This document shows positions 1 through 7,419 of a stretch of DNA of 18,146 nucleotides, one piece after another. This DNA is from Xenococcus sp039190385 (lineage in GTDB: Bacteria; Cyanobacteriota; Cyanobacteriia; Cyanobacteriales; Xenococcaceae): NCBI GenBank assembly GCA_039190385.1, contig JBCCYD010000076.1, forward strand, positions 1 through 18,146, read 5' to 3'. A model generated the notes under the pieces. That model did no database searches. It saw nothing but the letters and a program-made list of their open reading frames with translations, and had not been told where the DNA came from. Every line of letters starts with the position of its first letter. The stretch's first letter is position 1. The position numbers and the translations under genes are program-made.

Positions 1-273
1 GAATCCCTCTCTCTCCGTTGAATTTCATTACAAGTTGCATAATTAACAAATAATAAAGATATTTAGACTATAGCCAGATATCGAGATCTTCTAGGGAGAT
101 TTTGGTATATTCCTAATGATAAATAAAATATTGGGAAGTATCTGGACTATTATTTTATCCTGCTTCAGTTTAGACTACTCTGCAAAAGAGTAGGTCTGAG
201 CCTAGCTGGTTCATAGTACAAAAACAACTCTATTGGTTAACTCCTAATTTTTCAACAAATTACAATCGGAAAA
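1..273. other. Non-coding leader upstream of the acyl carrier gene
   Basis: No reading frame of useful length crosses this stretch. The three forward frames all stop within the first 60 bases, so at most the last few codons of an upstream gene could be present, and I cannot identify one. The only structure seen is an imperfect hairpin at 172-197. The ATG at 274 has no clear Shine-Dalgarno sequence in front of it (cggaaaa only). The stretch probably holds the promoter and leader of the following genes, but no convincing -35/-10 pair was found. Confidence 0.5.
172..197 (+). promoter_or_regulatory. Imperfect hairpin in the leader of the ACP gene
   Basis: Arms AGACTACTCT and AGAGTAGGTCT pair with one bulged G around a short A-rich loop. 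No T-run follows, so it is not a typical intrinsic terminator. It could be a leader structure or the 3' end of an upstream transcript. Function is inferred only. Confidence 0.3.
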
Positions 274-543
274 ATGTCTACAACAACATCAACAGAATTG
301 ATCACTCAACTAAAAACCATCATTGCCGAAGAACTAGATGTCAATCTCACAGTGGGAGAAATTGATGATGGCGTCTCCTTGTTTGAAGAGGGCTTAGGCT
401 TCGATTCGATCGCCATTGTCGAATTTATCTCTGCAATAGAAAAACATTTCGATATTGAATTTGATGATGCAGAATTAGATCCTGAAAATTTTAAGAGTCT
501 GCAAATATTGGCAGGTGTAATTTCGGTCAAAGTCGATTCTTAG
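274..543 (+). CDS. Acyl carrier protein (stand-alone phosphopantetheine carrier)
   Basis: This 89-residue acidic protein is a single PP-binding domain. The phosphopantetheine attachment motif is G-F-D-S-I at residues 42-46, with Ser45 as the predicted attachment site; helix II continues as AIVEFISAIEKHF. Many ACPs have DSL here, so the DSI variant and an N-terminal tail rich in Thr/Ser suggest a specialised carrier, not the housekeeping AcpP. It would carry acyl or amino-acyl groups as thioesters in the cytoplasm. The flippase gene starts 128 bases downstream on the same strand, which suggests a role in acylating an envelope glycan or lipid, or in a small natural-product pathway. Partner enzymes (ligase, acyltransferase) would have to lie left of the window. 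The family call is firm; the pathway is inferred. Confidence 0.88.
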   Translation: MSTTTSTELITQLKTIIAEELDVNLTVGEIDDGVSLFEEGLGFDSIAIVEFISAIEKHFDIEFDDAELDPENFKSLQILAGVISVKVDS

Positions 544-562
544 TTATTAACCAGTGGACATG

Positions 563-584
563 AGACTAAATAAGCTAGTCTTTT
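563..584 (+). terminator. Weak terminator or attenuator between ACP and flippase
   Basis: A 6-bp stem, AGACTA (563-568) and TAGTCT (576-581), encloses a 7-base loop and is followed by three further T residues. It lies just after the ACP stop codon. The short AT-rich stem suggests partial termination, giving more ACP than flippase transcript if both come from one promoter. Confidence 0.35.
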
Positions 585-671
585 ACTGTTCACTATTACT
601 GTTTTAGGGGGTCTTTTTAGCGATCTCCAAAATAGTTTATATATCATCAAAAATTTAATTATTAGTATTTT

Positions 672-2024
672 ATGACTCAAACCTCAGTCACAAACAGCGC
701 CGAATCTATCCAAATATGGGATTTAGCAAGAGATACTGGCGTAGCTTTAATTATCCAAGTTGGGGGAGTAAGTCTTACCTACTTGCTGCAAGTCGTCCTC
801 GCCCGCTGGATGGGGAAGACGGAATATGGCATTTATGAGTATGTAATGGCATGGTCTCTCTTACTGGGAATTTTTGCGGGGCTTGGTTTGGCTCGTACTA
901 ATTTACGTTTGATATCAGAGTATCGGGTAAAAGAGGACTGGGGACGTTTGCGGGGCATCTTCAAAGGAAGTTGTAACCTGGTCTTCGTTGCAGGTTGTCT
1001 CATTGCCTTGGTTGGGACAGCAATTTTATTGCTAATAGATCCCGCGCGACATTTTGCCTATACCAATCCTTTATTAATTGGAGTATGGCTGATTCCACTC
1101 CAGGGATTAGTTCAACTGCAACTAGAAGCCAGCAGAGCATTAGAAGATGTCACCCTAGCCTATGCTCCCTACCAAATCATTTGGCCTGTACTAATTTTAT
1201 GCGGGGGATTATTGGTGATGGAATCCGATATTCCGATCGCGAGTATGCCCATGCTTTCTTTAGCTACAGGTCTTTTAGTTGTTGTGATTTTGGGTCAAAG
1301 ATTGCTCATTGGCAGCAAAATTGACAAGGAATTTGAGCCAGCAGATCCCATTTACGATTATAAAGAATGGTTTGGCATTTCCCTAGTCCTATTGCTTCAA
1401 GGCTCATTTATTGTCATCTTGAATCAAACTGATATCGTGATGGTGGGAAACTTTCTAGGACCAGAACAGGCAGGTACCTATAGTGCGGCGATTAAAACTG
1501 CAATGCTCATCAGTATTATCCTGCAAACTGTAAATACGGTAGTTGCCCCAGCTTTTGTCTCTCTCTATTATCAAGATGATCTTGTGGGTTTACAAAAGAT
1601 TGTGGCCACTGTCACGGCGTGGATTTTTTGGCCGTCTTTAGTATTGGGTATTCTATTCATGACTTTTTCCCATGCTATTTTAGGGATTTTTGGTCCAGGT
1701 TTTCTGACAGTTGATTGGGAACTAAAAATTTTGGTCTTAGGTAGAGTATTAGATGCTGTATGTGGTTCGGTGGGTTGTTTAATGGTGATGACAGGCCATC
1801 AAAACCAATCAGTAGTTGTTTTTGGCGTGGCAGCAGCGATTAACCTAATTTTGAATGCTGTCTTGATTCCGATTTTTGGCAGTTTGGGAGCTGCGATCGC
1901 GACCACTATCTCTTTAGTTATGTGGAACATTGCTCTTAGCATTTTAGTGATGAAATACATTGGTGTTCGTTCATCAATTTTTTACAATTTGTTTCCAAAA
2001 TCCGAAGTTCAGTCTAGATTATAA
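672..2024 (+). CDS. Wzx/MATE-type polysaccharide flippase
   Basis: This 450-residue integral membrane protein has roughly 12-14 hydrophobic segments and belongs to the MOP superfamily of oligosaccharide/lipid flippases. Typical features are the amphipathic N-terminus before the first membrane segment (LIIQVGGVSLTYLLQVVLAR), the LGPEQAGTYSAAIK segment in the middle, and the C-terminal pair GSLGAAIATTISLVMWN, usual for polysaccharide-synthesis C-terminal domains. Members move lipid-linked glycans across the inner membrane for O-antigen, exopolysaccharide or sheath assembly. No glycosyltransferase or Wzy polymerase is visible, so the substrate is unknown; the ACP gene upstream hints at an acylated product. 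The ATG at 672 has no evident Shine-Dalgarno sequence, but no better in-frame start was found. A MATE drug exporter is a less likely alternative. Confidence 0.85.
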   Translation: MTQTSVTNSAESIQIWDLARDTGVALIIQVGGVSLTYLLQVVLARWMGKTEYGIYEYVMAWSLLLGIFAGLGLARTNLRLISEYRVKEDWGRLRGIFKGSCNLVFVAGCLIALVGTAILLLIDPARHFAYTNPLLIGVWLIPLQGLVQLQLEASRALEDVTLAYAPYQIIWPVLILCGGLLVMESDIPIASMPMLSLATGLLVVVILGQRLLIGSKIDKEFEPADPIYDYKEWFGISLVLLLQGSFIVILNQTDIVMVGNFLGPEQAGTYSAAIKTAMLISIILQTVNTVVAPAFVSLYYQDDLVGLQKIVATVTAWIFWPSLVLGILFMTFSHAILGIFGPGFLTVDWELKILVLGRVLDAVCGSVGCLMVMTGHQNQSVVVFGVAAAINLILNAVLIPIFGSLGAAIATTISLVMWNIALSILVMKYIGVRSSIFYNLFPKSEVQSRL

Positions 2025-2058
2025 GAGTTAAGTTTACATTTATAAGTGTTATTGGTAT

Positions 2059-2081
2059 TTCGTTTTGGTGGTGCAAACGAA
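2059..2081 (+). promoter_or_regulatory. Inverted repeat upstream of the first porin
   Basis: Perfect 7-bp arms TTCGTTT (2059-2065) and AAACGAA (2075-2081) flank a 9-base spacer, 27 bases before the porin start. No T-run follows, so an operator or leader hairpin fits better than a terminator for the flippase gene. Which regulator would bind is unknown; it is not a clear Fur box. Confidence 0.35.
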
Positions 2082-2108
2082 TTCATTGATAGTGATGAGG
2101 AGTAAAAA

Positions 2109-3917
2109 ATGAAAAATTACCGCAAATCAATTATCCCCGCGATCGCCTTGCTATCGACCTTGGGATTAACCACAAAAGCATTGGCTCTTCCTGAAAATCA
2201 GGTACCCGATGCCACATCAGACATCTCCCCAACAACAGTACCAATCGATCCCAGTCTAGATGCTCAGCCAGCTCTTGACCAAGAGATCCCTTGGTATGGG
2301 TTAAACGACCTCAATGATAATGCTACTATCGATGGGCAGTTCATTGGGCTAGATGATCTCAACGTCGTCGAAAACGATGATCCCATGGTTTTGGATCAAG
2401 TAACAAATGTTAACCAATTAAGAGATGTTTCTCCGGCTGACTGGGCCTACGAGGCATTGCGTAGCTTGGTAGATCGCTATGGTTGTATTGTTGGTTACCC
2501 AGATCAAACCTATAAAGGAAATCAGGCCCTCAGTCGTTACGAATTTGCTGCTGGTTTAAACGCTTGTCTTAATCAAATTGAACGCCTAATCGCTTCTTCA
2601 GAGGCTGTAGCCCAAGAAGATCTCGAAGCGATCAATAGATTAATCCAAGAATTTGAAGCTGAACTTGTAACTATTGCGGGTCGAGTTGATGATTTAGACA
2701 ACCGAATAGCATTCCTAGAAGATGTTCAATTCTCAACTACCACTAAATTATTGGGGATTGTTTCTTTTAGTATCACAGATTGGTTTTCTGGAGAAGGCGA
2801 TACCGAAGCGGTATTCCAAGATGAAGCACTCATATTTCTAACTAGTAGTTTTACTGGAAAAGATAAGTTAGAAATTCAGATGTTGGCTAACAGTTTCAAT
2901 CTTCCTGATTTTGACACTCCCAATAATGGTATTCCAGGGAATACCAGAGAAGGTTCTCTCAATCAGGCATTTGAAGACGCTACTGGCGGACCTCCTCCTC
3001 AGCCCCAGCAGAATAATTTCCGTCTTGGTACAGTTGAATATACCTTTCCTATAATAGACAATGACAACGTCAAGTCATTAGTCACATTTTTCTCTAACAG
3101 AAGATTTGCTTCTGGTGCCAGAGATCTGGGTGGCTCTTGGTTAGGGCCAGGAAAAGCAGTCTCAGCATTTGCCAAAAGAAGCCCTCTTTTCCGCCTAGGC
3201 GGTAGAGAAGGTGCCCTAGTAAGATTTAAGTTTGGTGATAAATTCCGTATTGGTGGAACGTACCAAGGTAATGCTTCCAATCTACCCAATGAAAGTCAAG
3301 GCTTATTCAATGGAAACTATTACATTGCTGCCCAAAGCATTCTTACCCCTACCAAAGACATCGCTATTGCGCTAACTTACGTTAATACCTATACCAATGC
3401 GGGTAATTTCAAATTTAGTCGCCGTAAATTTAATCCTAATAGTCCTGGGGGGATTGGTACAGCTTTATCTAATCGCTTCGACAACGGTGGAGTTTTCTTT
3501 AATTCCGATCAATCGGTAATCTCTAATGCCTATGGTTTCCAGGGATTTTTCCAAATAACTCCTGGAATTAATATTGGCGGATTTGGCACGATGATTGATT
3601 CGAGAATTATTGGTAAGGGTGATGCGAAACTTTGGTCCTATGCCGGAATGATAACTTTAAGCGATTTGTTTAAGGAGGGTAATACTGGAGGACTTGTCGT
3701 TGGTGTTGAGCCTTATCTTGCAGAATTAGATGCCTTGGTTGATCTCAATGATAATTTCAAGAATGATACTTCCTTGCATATCGAAGCTTATTATGAGCAT
3801 AAGTTTAACCGACGTATTTCCATTACTCCTGCGGTAATCTGGATTACTGCTCCTAACCAGGATCGAGACAATGATGATATCATTTTAGGAACATTACAAA
3901 CAGTCTTTGTTTTCTAA
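2109..3917 (+). CDS. SLH-domain outer-membrane porin, iron-uptake type (paralogue 1)
   Basis: The 602-residue protein starts with a signal peptide, probable cleavage after TKALA (residue 26). An acidic Pro/Asp-rich linker of about 75 residues follows, then an SLH domain at about 104-160 (FAAGL and GCIVGYPDQ motifs), a coiled-coil segment at about 165-205, and an OprB-like beta-barrel to the end. It ends in VFVF, the terminal aromatic signal used for barrel assembly. The SLH domain is expected to bind the peptidoglycan-linked polymer and hold the barrel to the wall. In Synechocystis, porins of this family take part in inorganic iron permeation; iron transport here is by homology only. GAGGAG sits 6 bases before the ATG. 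The downstream gene is a paralogue with an almost identical SLH/coiled-coil region. Confidence 0.9.
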   Translation: MKNYRKSIIPAIALLSTLGLTTKALALPENQVPDATSDISPTTVPIDPSLDAQPALDQEIPWYGLNDLNDNATIDGQFIGLDDLNVVENDDPMVLDQVTNVNQLRDVSPADWAYEALRSLVDRYGCIVGYPDQTYKGNQALSRYEFAAGLNACLNQIERLIASSEAVAQEDLEAINRLIQEFEAELVTIAGRVDDLDNRIAFLEDVQFSTTTKLLGIVSFSITDWFSGEGDTEAVFQDEALIFLTSSFTGKDKLEIQMLANSFNLPDFDTPNNGIPGNTREGSLNQAFEDATGGPPPQPQQNNFRLGTVEYTFPIIDNDNVKSLVTFFSNRRFASGARDLGGSWLGPGKAVSAFAKRSPLFRLGGREGALVRFKFGDKFRIGGTYQGNASNLPNESQGLFNGNYYIAAQSILTPTKDIAIALTYVNTYTNAGNFKFSRRKFNPNSPGGIGTALSNRFDNGGVFFNSDQSVISNAYGFQGFFQITPGINIGGFGTMIDSRIIGKGDAKLWSYAGMITLSDLFKEGNTGGLVVGVEPYLAELDALVDLNDNFKNDTSLHIEAYYEHKFNRRISITPAVIWITAPNQDRDNDDIILGTLQTVFVF

Positions 3918-3947
3918 ATTTTCTGTTGAAATTAAATATATTGGAAC

Positions 3948-3980
3948 AACAACGTTGACAATGCTCAGCGTTGTTTCTTT
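3948..3980 (+). terminator. Intrinsic terminator after porin 1
   Basis: An 11-bp stem with one G-T wobble, AACAACGTTGA (3948-3958) and TCAGCGTTGTT (3965-3975), encloses a 6-base loop and is followed by TCTTTAT. It lies 31 bases after the porin stop codon, so the second porin probably has its own promoter. Confidence 0.7.
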
Positions 3981-4036
3981 ATGGGATTTTTTTGAATTTT
4001 TGTAACAAAGATCGCTCTACTGCACGAATTCTTCAC

Positions 4037-4065
4037 TTGAAAGTCACAGAATTTCAGGATATGGC
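4037..4065 (+). promoter_or_regulatory. Candidate promoter of porin 2
   Basis: TTGAAA at 4037-4042 is followed after 17 bases by TATGGC at 4060-4065. The -10 match is weak. If used, transcription would begin near 4072, leaving almost no leader for an ATG start at 4080 but about 55 bases for the GTG start at 4128. Confidence 0.25.
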
Positions 4066-4127
4066 TTAGGATTTGGAACATGTTCAAGGTGATTAAACAT
4101 AAAACCTTTGTGAGTGAGGAGTTGATT

Positions 4128-6134
4128 GTGAGAATATCGAAAATTTTACTGCCGGGATTGCTACTAGCCTTGTGTGGCAGTACTGCAGTACTAGCAGAAC
4201 CATTAATAGAACCCCCAACTCTTGATGAGACAGGACTACGGAACTATCGTACGAACGCTAGCTTTTTAGCAGAATTAGAAGAAGATTCTTTATCCCAAGT
4301 AACCAATGTCAATCAATTAAGAGATGTTTCCCCTGGAGATTGGGCTTATGAAGCATTGCGGAGCTTGGTAGATCGCTATGGTTGTATCGTAGGATTTCCA
4401 GACCAAAGCTATCAAGGAAATAAAGCCTTAAGTCGTCATGAATTTGCTGCGGGTTTAAATTCCTGTCTGAATCAAATAGAGAGATTGATTGCTTCTTCCG
4501 AAGCCGTATTGCAAGAAGACTTAGAAAATATTACCCGATTAAGGTCAGAATTTCAGGCTGAATTGGTCGCGATCGCAGGCAGAATCGATGTTTTAGAAGA
4601 TAGAGTTAATTTCCTCGAAGATAATCAATTTTCTACCACCACCATCATGAACGGGGAAGTGATCTTTGCTCTAGCCGATGCCTTTGGGGGCGATCCTCCA
4701 GGGGGCTGTTCCATTGTCCAAGGACTAACGGTAACTGATGCTTCTGATGGTGCTGATTGTATTAATCGCAGCGATCCCGATACCGAAACAGTCTTCACTT
4801 ACACAGCACGTTTGGGTCTACAAAGTTCCTTTACCGGCAAAGATCGTTTGCGCATGTTTCTGACTACAGGAAATTTTGATAATGGGGGCTTTACCAACGC
4901 AGGCTCACTCAACACCTATATGTCTCGCCTAGGCTATCAAGCAGACCTAGATAGTGATGTTTTTCTCGATATTGTAGAATATCGGTTTCCGGCCTTTGAT
5001 GACAAAGTTGTCTTTTATGGTTCGACCTTCGGCTTTGCTTTGAGTAACGTGTTAACGGCTAACTCTCCTTTCTTTGATATTGGTCGAGGTTCAGTTTCTC
5101 GTTTTGGACAGCTCAACCCGATTCTCCGTATTGGTGGACCTATGGAAGCTGGGTTGGGATTTGATTGGTCCATTGCCGAACCTGTTCGTTTTCAAGCTGC
5201 CTATGGCACAAGGGATAGCGGCAATCCTGCTCAAGGATTTTTTGGTGCCGACCATAGTACCTTAGGAGTCCAGTTACTAGTTCAACCTACCGATAATATT
5301 GTTACGGGTATTAATTATGTCAATGCCTATTCCAGTGATGGCACTTTAGGAACCTTTACTGGTAGCGTTAACGCTGAAACAGGTGGTTTATGGTCTAATA
5401 CCCGAGTTCCCGCGCCTCCAGCTGACGATAATGATCCCACTTTTATCGATTGTTGTCGGTCTTTCTTGGGAGATCAACCAGCAACGATTAATGCGGTGGG
5501 CGGCAGTTTTCAGTGGAATGCTACTAGGTCGGTAAATCTTGCGGCTTGGGGTGGTTATACTTTTACGAATTTCCTGAACGAACTTCCTGATAATAGAACC
5601 GTTGATTTGGATGGACAATTTCCTAATGATGGGATTGGGGCTTCTGCGGGGAAAAAACCTTTTGCTAATTCAGCAACTTTTTCTGTTTCCCTAGGTCTTT
5701 CCGATCCGTTTGGCAGAGAAGGTGATTTATTTGGTTTTATCTTTGGTATGCCTCCGAAGTTGGTAGATGCTGGGCCAGAAACACCAGGCACTCCAGTGCC
5801 GTTTTTTGAACAGGTAATTAATAATGAAGGTGATACTGTAGTCACAGATAACAACCCAAACTTGGATACTGTTGGTTTGGTGCAGCAGGAAGCTAATAGA
5901 ACTGGGTCTTCTGGGTCACAAGCAGCACAGACATTAGTTGCGCAAGGGGAATTACCCAAGAGAGTTGGCGAAGAAGACGAGGCAACTTCTCTACATTTTG
6001 AGTTCTTTTATCGGTTTAAGGTTAATGACAATATTTTTGTCACTCCTGGCTTCTTTTTTGTGACTAATCCCGGTCATATTGAAGATAACGATACTATATA
6101 TGTAGGAACAATTCGGACAACTTTCCGATTTTAG
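4128..6134 (+). CDS. SLH-domain outer-membrane porin, iron-uptake type (paralogue 2), GTG start preferred
   Basis: From the GTG at 4128 the protein has 668 residues. The frame also has an ATG at 4080 (684 residues). I prefer the GTG because GAGGAG (4116-4121) lies 6 bases before it, as in the upstream paralogue, and because it yields a standard 23-residue signal peptide, MRISKILLPGLLLALCGSTA then VLA, cut before EP. The ATG would add a polar 16-residue extension. Then come a linker, an SLH domain (RDVSPGDWAYEALRSLVDRY to FAAGLNSCLNQ), a coiled coil and an OprB-like barrel ending in TTFRF. The SLH/coiled-coil part is nearly identical to paralogue 1, while the barrel is longer and diverged, with an insert containing Cys pairs (GGCSIVQG, DCINR, DCCRS). 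The role is wall-anchored outer-membrane permeation, possibly of metal ions; substrate unproven. Confidence 0.88.
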   Translation: MRISKILLPGLLLALCGSTAVLAEPLIEPPTLDETGLRNYRTNASFLAELEEDSLSQVTNVNQLRDVSPGDWAYEALRSLVDRYGCIVGFPDQSYQGNKALSRHEFAAGLNSCLNQIERLIASSEAVLQEDLENITRLRSEFQAELVAIAGRIDVLEDRVNFLEDNQFSTTTIMNGEVIFALADAFGGDPPGGCSIVQGLTVTDASDGADCINRSDPDTETVFTYTARLGLQSSFTGKDRLRMFLTTGNFDNGGFTNAGSLNTYMSRLGYQADLDSDVFLDIVEYRFPAFDDKVVFYGSTFGFALSNVLTANSPFFDIGRGSVSRFGQLNPILRIGGPMEAGLGFDWSIAEPVRFQAAYGTRDSGNPAQGFFGADHSTLGVQLLVQPTDNIVTGINYVNAYSSDGTLGTFTGSVNAETGGLWSNTRVPAPPADDNDPTFIDCCRSFLGDQPATINAVGGSFQWNATRSVNLAAWGGYTFTNFLNELPDNRTVDLDGQFPNDGIGASAGKKPFANSATFSVSLGLSDPFGREGDLFGFIFGMPPKLVDAGPETPGTPVPFFEQVINNEGDTVVTDNNPNLDTVGLVQQEANRTGSSGSQAAQTLVAQGELPKRVGEEDEATSLHFEFFYRFKVNDNIFVTPGFFFVTNPGHIEDNDTIYVGTIRTTFRF

Positions 6135-6158
6135 CTGAAGACAAAAAAGAGGAAAGAG

Positions 6159-6190
6159 AAGAGAATACGAATAAAGTATTCTCTTTTATA
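6159..6190 (+). terminator. Intrinsic terminator after porin 2
   Basis: A perfect 10-bp stem, AAGAGAATAC (6159-6168) and GTATTCTCTT (6176-6185), has a 7-base loop and is followed by a short T-containing tail. It lies 24 bases past the porin stop and separates it from fabD. Confidence 0.65.
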
Positions 6191-6231
6191 TGTCAATTAA
6201 TGCTGATTTCTGGCTGTTACGTGAGATAATT

Positions 6232-6255
6232 TTTTGTTACTAATCTTTAACAAAA
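6232..6255 (+). promoter_or_regulatory. Palindromic operator candidate upstream of fabD
   Basis: Perfect 8-bp arms TTTTGTTA (6232-6239) and TAACAAAA (6248-6255) flank an 8-base spacer and end 18 bases before the fabD ATG. The symmetry fits a dimeric repressor site. It resembles but does not match the NtcA consensus GTA-N8-TAC. In Synechocystis some fab genes are reported to be controlled by LexA, but I see no clear match to that motif. The site is inferred from symmetry and position. Confidence 0.35.
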
Positions 6256-6273
6256 TAACTCTTCCTTAAACAG

Positions 6274-7167
6274 ATGACAAAAACAGCGTGGGTATTTCCA
6301 GGACAAGGTTCTCAAGCAGTAGGCATGGGAGTTGATTTGCAAGAAAGCCCCGTAGCCAAGAATAAATTTGAGATTGCAGAACATATTTTAGGATGGTCGG
6401 TTCTCGATATTTGTAAAGGAGACGAAACTGATTTAGCTCGCACTCTTTATACCCAACCTTGTTTATACGTAATCGAATCTATTATTGCCGATCTTTTATT
6501 AGAAAAAACGGAAGCCCCTAAATTAGTAGCAGGTCATAGTTTAGGAGAATATGTGGCCCTGTACACGGCTGGAGTCTTTGACTTTGAATCGGGGCTTCGC
6601 CTAGTGAAAAAACGTTCTGAATTAATGAGTAAAGCTGCTGGTGGCAAGATGGCGGCCTTAATGAGATTTGATCGCGAACAATTAGAAAATCTTATTGCGG
6701 CCAGTCCTGACGTGGTTCTAGCAAATGATAATAGTGCTGCTCAAGTTGTGATTTCAGGAACACCTGAAGCAGTAGATCACGTTTTAGCCGAAGTCAAAGC
6801 GAAACGGAAAGTCGCACTTAATGTTTCTGGAGCTTTCCACTCTCCTTTGATGGCAGAGGCCTCTGGGCAATTCCAGTCAGTATTAGAGGGCATTACTTTT
6901 AATGATGCGAAGATCCCTGTCTCATCTAATGTGGAGCCGATTCCAGCGACTAAAGGGGAAGAGTTAAAACAACGTTTAGGACAACAAATGACAGGTGCGG
7001 TAAAATGGCGAGAAATTATGAACCAGTTAAGCAAACAAGAAATTGCCCGAACTATTGAAGTTGGTCCTGGCAAAGTTTTAACTGGTCTATTAAAAAGAGC
7101 TTGTAAAGGAATGGAGTTAGTTACTGTCGGTACGATAGAAAGTCTTGATAAATTTGCTAATTGCTAA
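6274..7167 (+). CDS. fabD: Malonyl-CoA:ACP transacylase
   Basis: FabD moves malonyl from CoA to the ACP phosphopantetheine arm, supplying the extender unit for fatty-acid synthesis in the cytoplasm. The 297-residue protein has the full family pattern: FPGQGSQ at residues 8-14 (oxyanion Gln11), the nucleophile elbow G-H-S-L-G-E at 87-92 with Ser89, an Arg near 115 in LVKKRSELM that binds the malonyl carboxylate, GAFHSPLM with catalytic His189, and the C-terminal EVGPGKVL. Length is normal. It stands alone between the porin terminator and a repeat region; no other fab gene is adjacent. Its last codons and TAA stop lie inside a TTGCTAA heptamer array, so the C-terminal Ala-Asn-Cys is repeat-encoded. 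The discrete ACP at 274 could be a substrate, but nothing in the sequence links them. Confidence 0.96.
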   Translation: MTKTAWVFPGQGSQAVGMGVDLQESPVAKNKFEIAEHILGWSVLDICKGDETDLARTLYTQPCLYVIESIIADLLLEKTEAPKLVAGHSLGEYVALYTAGVFDFESGLRLVKKRSELMSKAAGGKMAALMRFDREQLENLIAASPDVVLANDNSAAQVVISGTPEAVDHVLAEVKAKRKVALNVSGAFHSPLMAEASGQFQSVLEGITFNDAKIPVSSNVEPIPATKGEELKQRLGQQMTGAVKWREIMNQLSKQEIARTIEVGPGKVLTGLLKRACKGMELVTVGTIESLDKFANC

Positions 7168-7181
7168 TTGCTAATCGCTAA
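7154..7181 (+). repeat. TTGCTAA heptamer array 1 (4 units, overlaps fabD end)
   Basis: Three perfect TTGCTAA units are followed by TCGCTAA. The TAA of the second unit (7165-7167) is the fabD stop codon. It belongs to the same family as four other arrays in this window and resembles the short tandemly repeated heptamers known from cyanobacteria. Confidence 0.9.
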
Positions 7182-7195
7182 TTGTTGGTAGGTAA

Positions 7196-7381
7196 TATAG
7201 CGTTTCTCGGATTCATGAGGTACAGAATTTATTAGTTTTAGGGATTGCCCTAAAGGATTAGCTCCGCTCCGCGTCGGGATTAGGGATTGGGAAATGCAGG
7301 CGTTCCCTTCTTCCCAGTCCCCAGTCACCAATCACCAGTCACTAGTCTCAGATGTACCTCACCAGTATGAGAATTGCTATA
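7196..7381. mobile_element. MITE-like element, 186 bp, with terminal inverted repeats and target duplication
   Basis: Left end 7196-7224 and right end 7353-7381 are 29-base imperfect terminal inverted repeats, 22 of 29 matching, with identical outermost TATAGC and innermost TGAGGTACA. The element is flanked on both sides by the direct repeat GGTAA (7191-7195 and 7382-7386), as expected for a 5-bp target-site duplication. The interior has no reading frame; it holds GGATTAGCTCCGCTCCGCG and degenerate 7-base repeats (CCAGTCA/CCAATCA/CCAGTCA). A non-autonomous element mobilised by a transposase elsewhere is the natural reading. The transposase family is not identifiable here. Confidence 0.7.
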
Positions 7382-7405
7382 GGTAATAGATGATTACTTA
7401 TTACC
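7382..7405 (-). terminator. Possible hairpin downstream of ycf54
   Basis: GGTAATA (7382-7388) and TATTACC (7399-7405) form a 7-bp inverted repeat just past the ycf54 stop codon on the minus strand. No T-run follows in that direction, so terminator activity is doubtful. The left arm overlaps the MITE target duplication. Confidence 0.3.
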
Positions 7406-7419
7406 AGGGTCAACTTGGA

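Noticed and set aside
995..1324. 109-codon plus-strand open frame inside the flippase gene
   Set aside because: It is out of frame with a clear membrane protein and rich in Cys/Trp/His with no domain pattern.
5555..5959. 134-codon minus-strand open frame inside porin 2
   Set aside because: It lies opposite a well-supported porin barrel, has a Pro/Ser-rich low-complexity translation and no ribosome site. It is a shadow frame.
6236..6251. NtcA-binding site upstream of fabD
   Set aside because: The site reads GTTA-N8-TAAC, not the required GTA-N8-TAC, and sits too close to the start codon for an activator.
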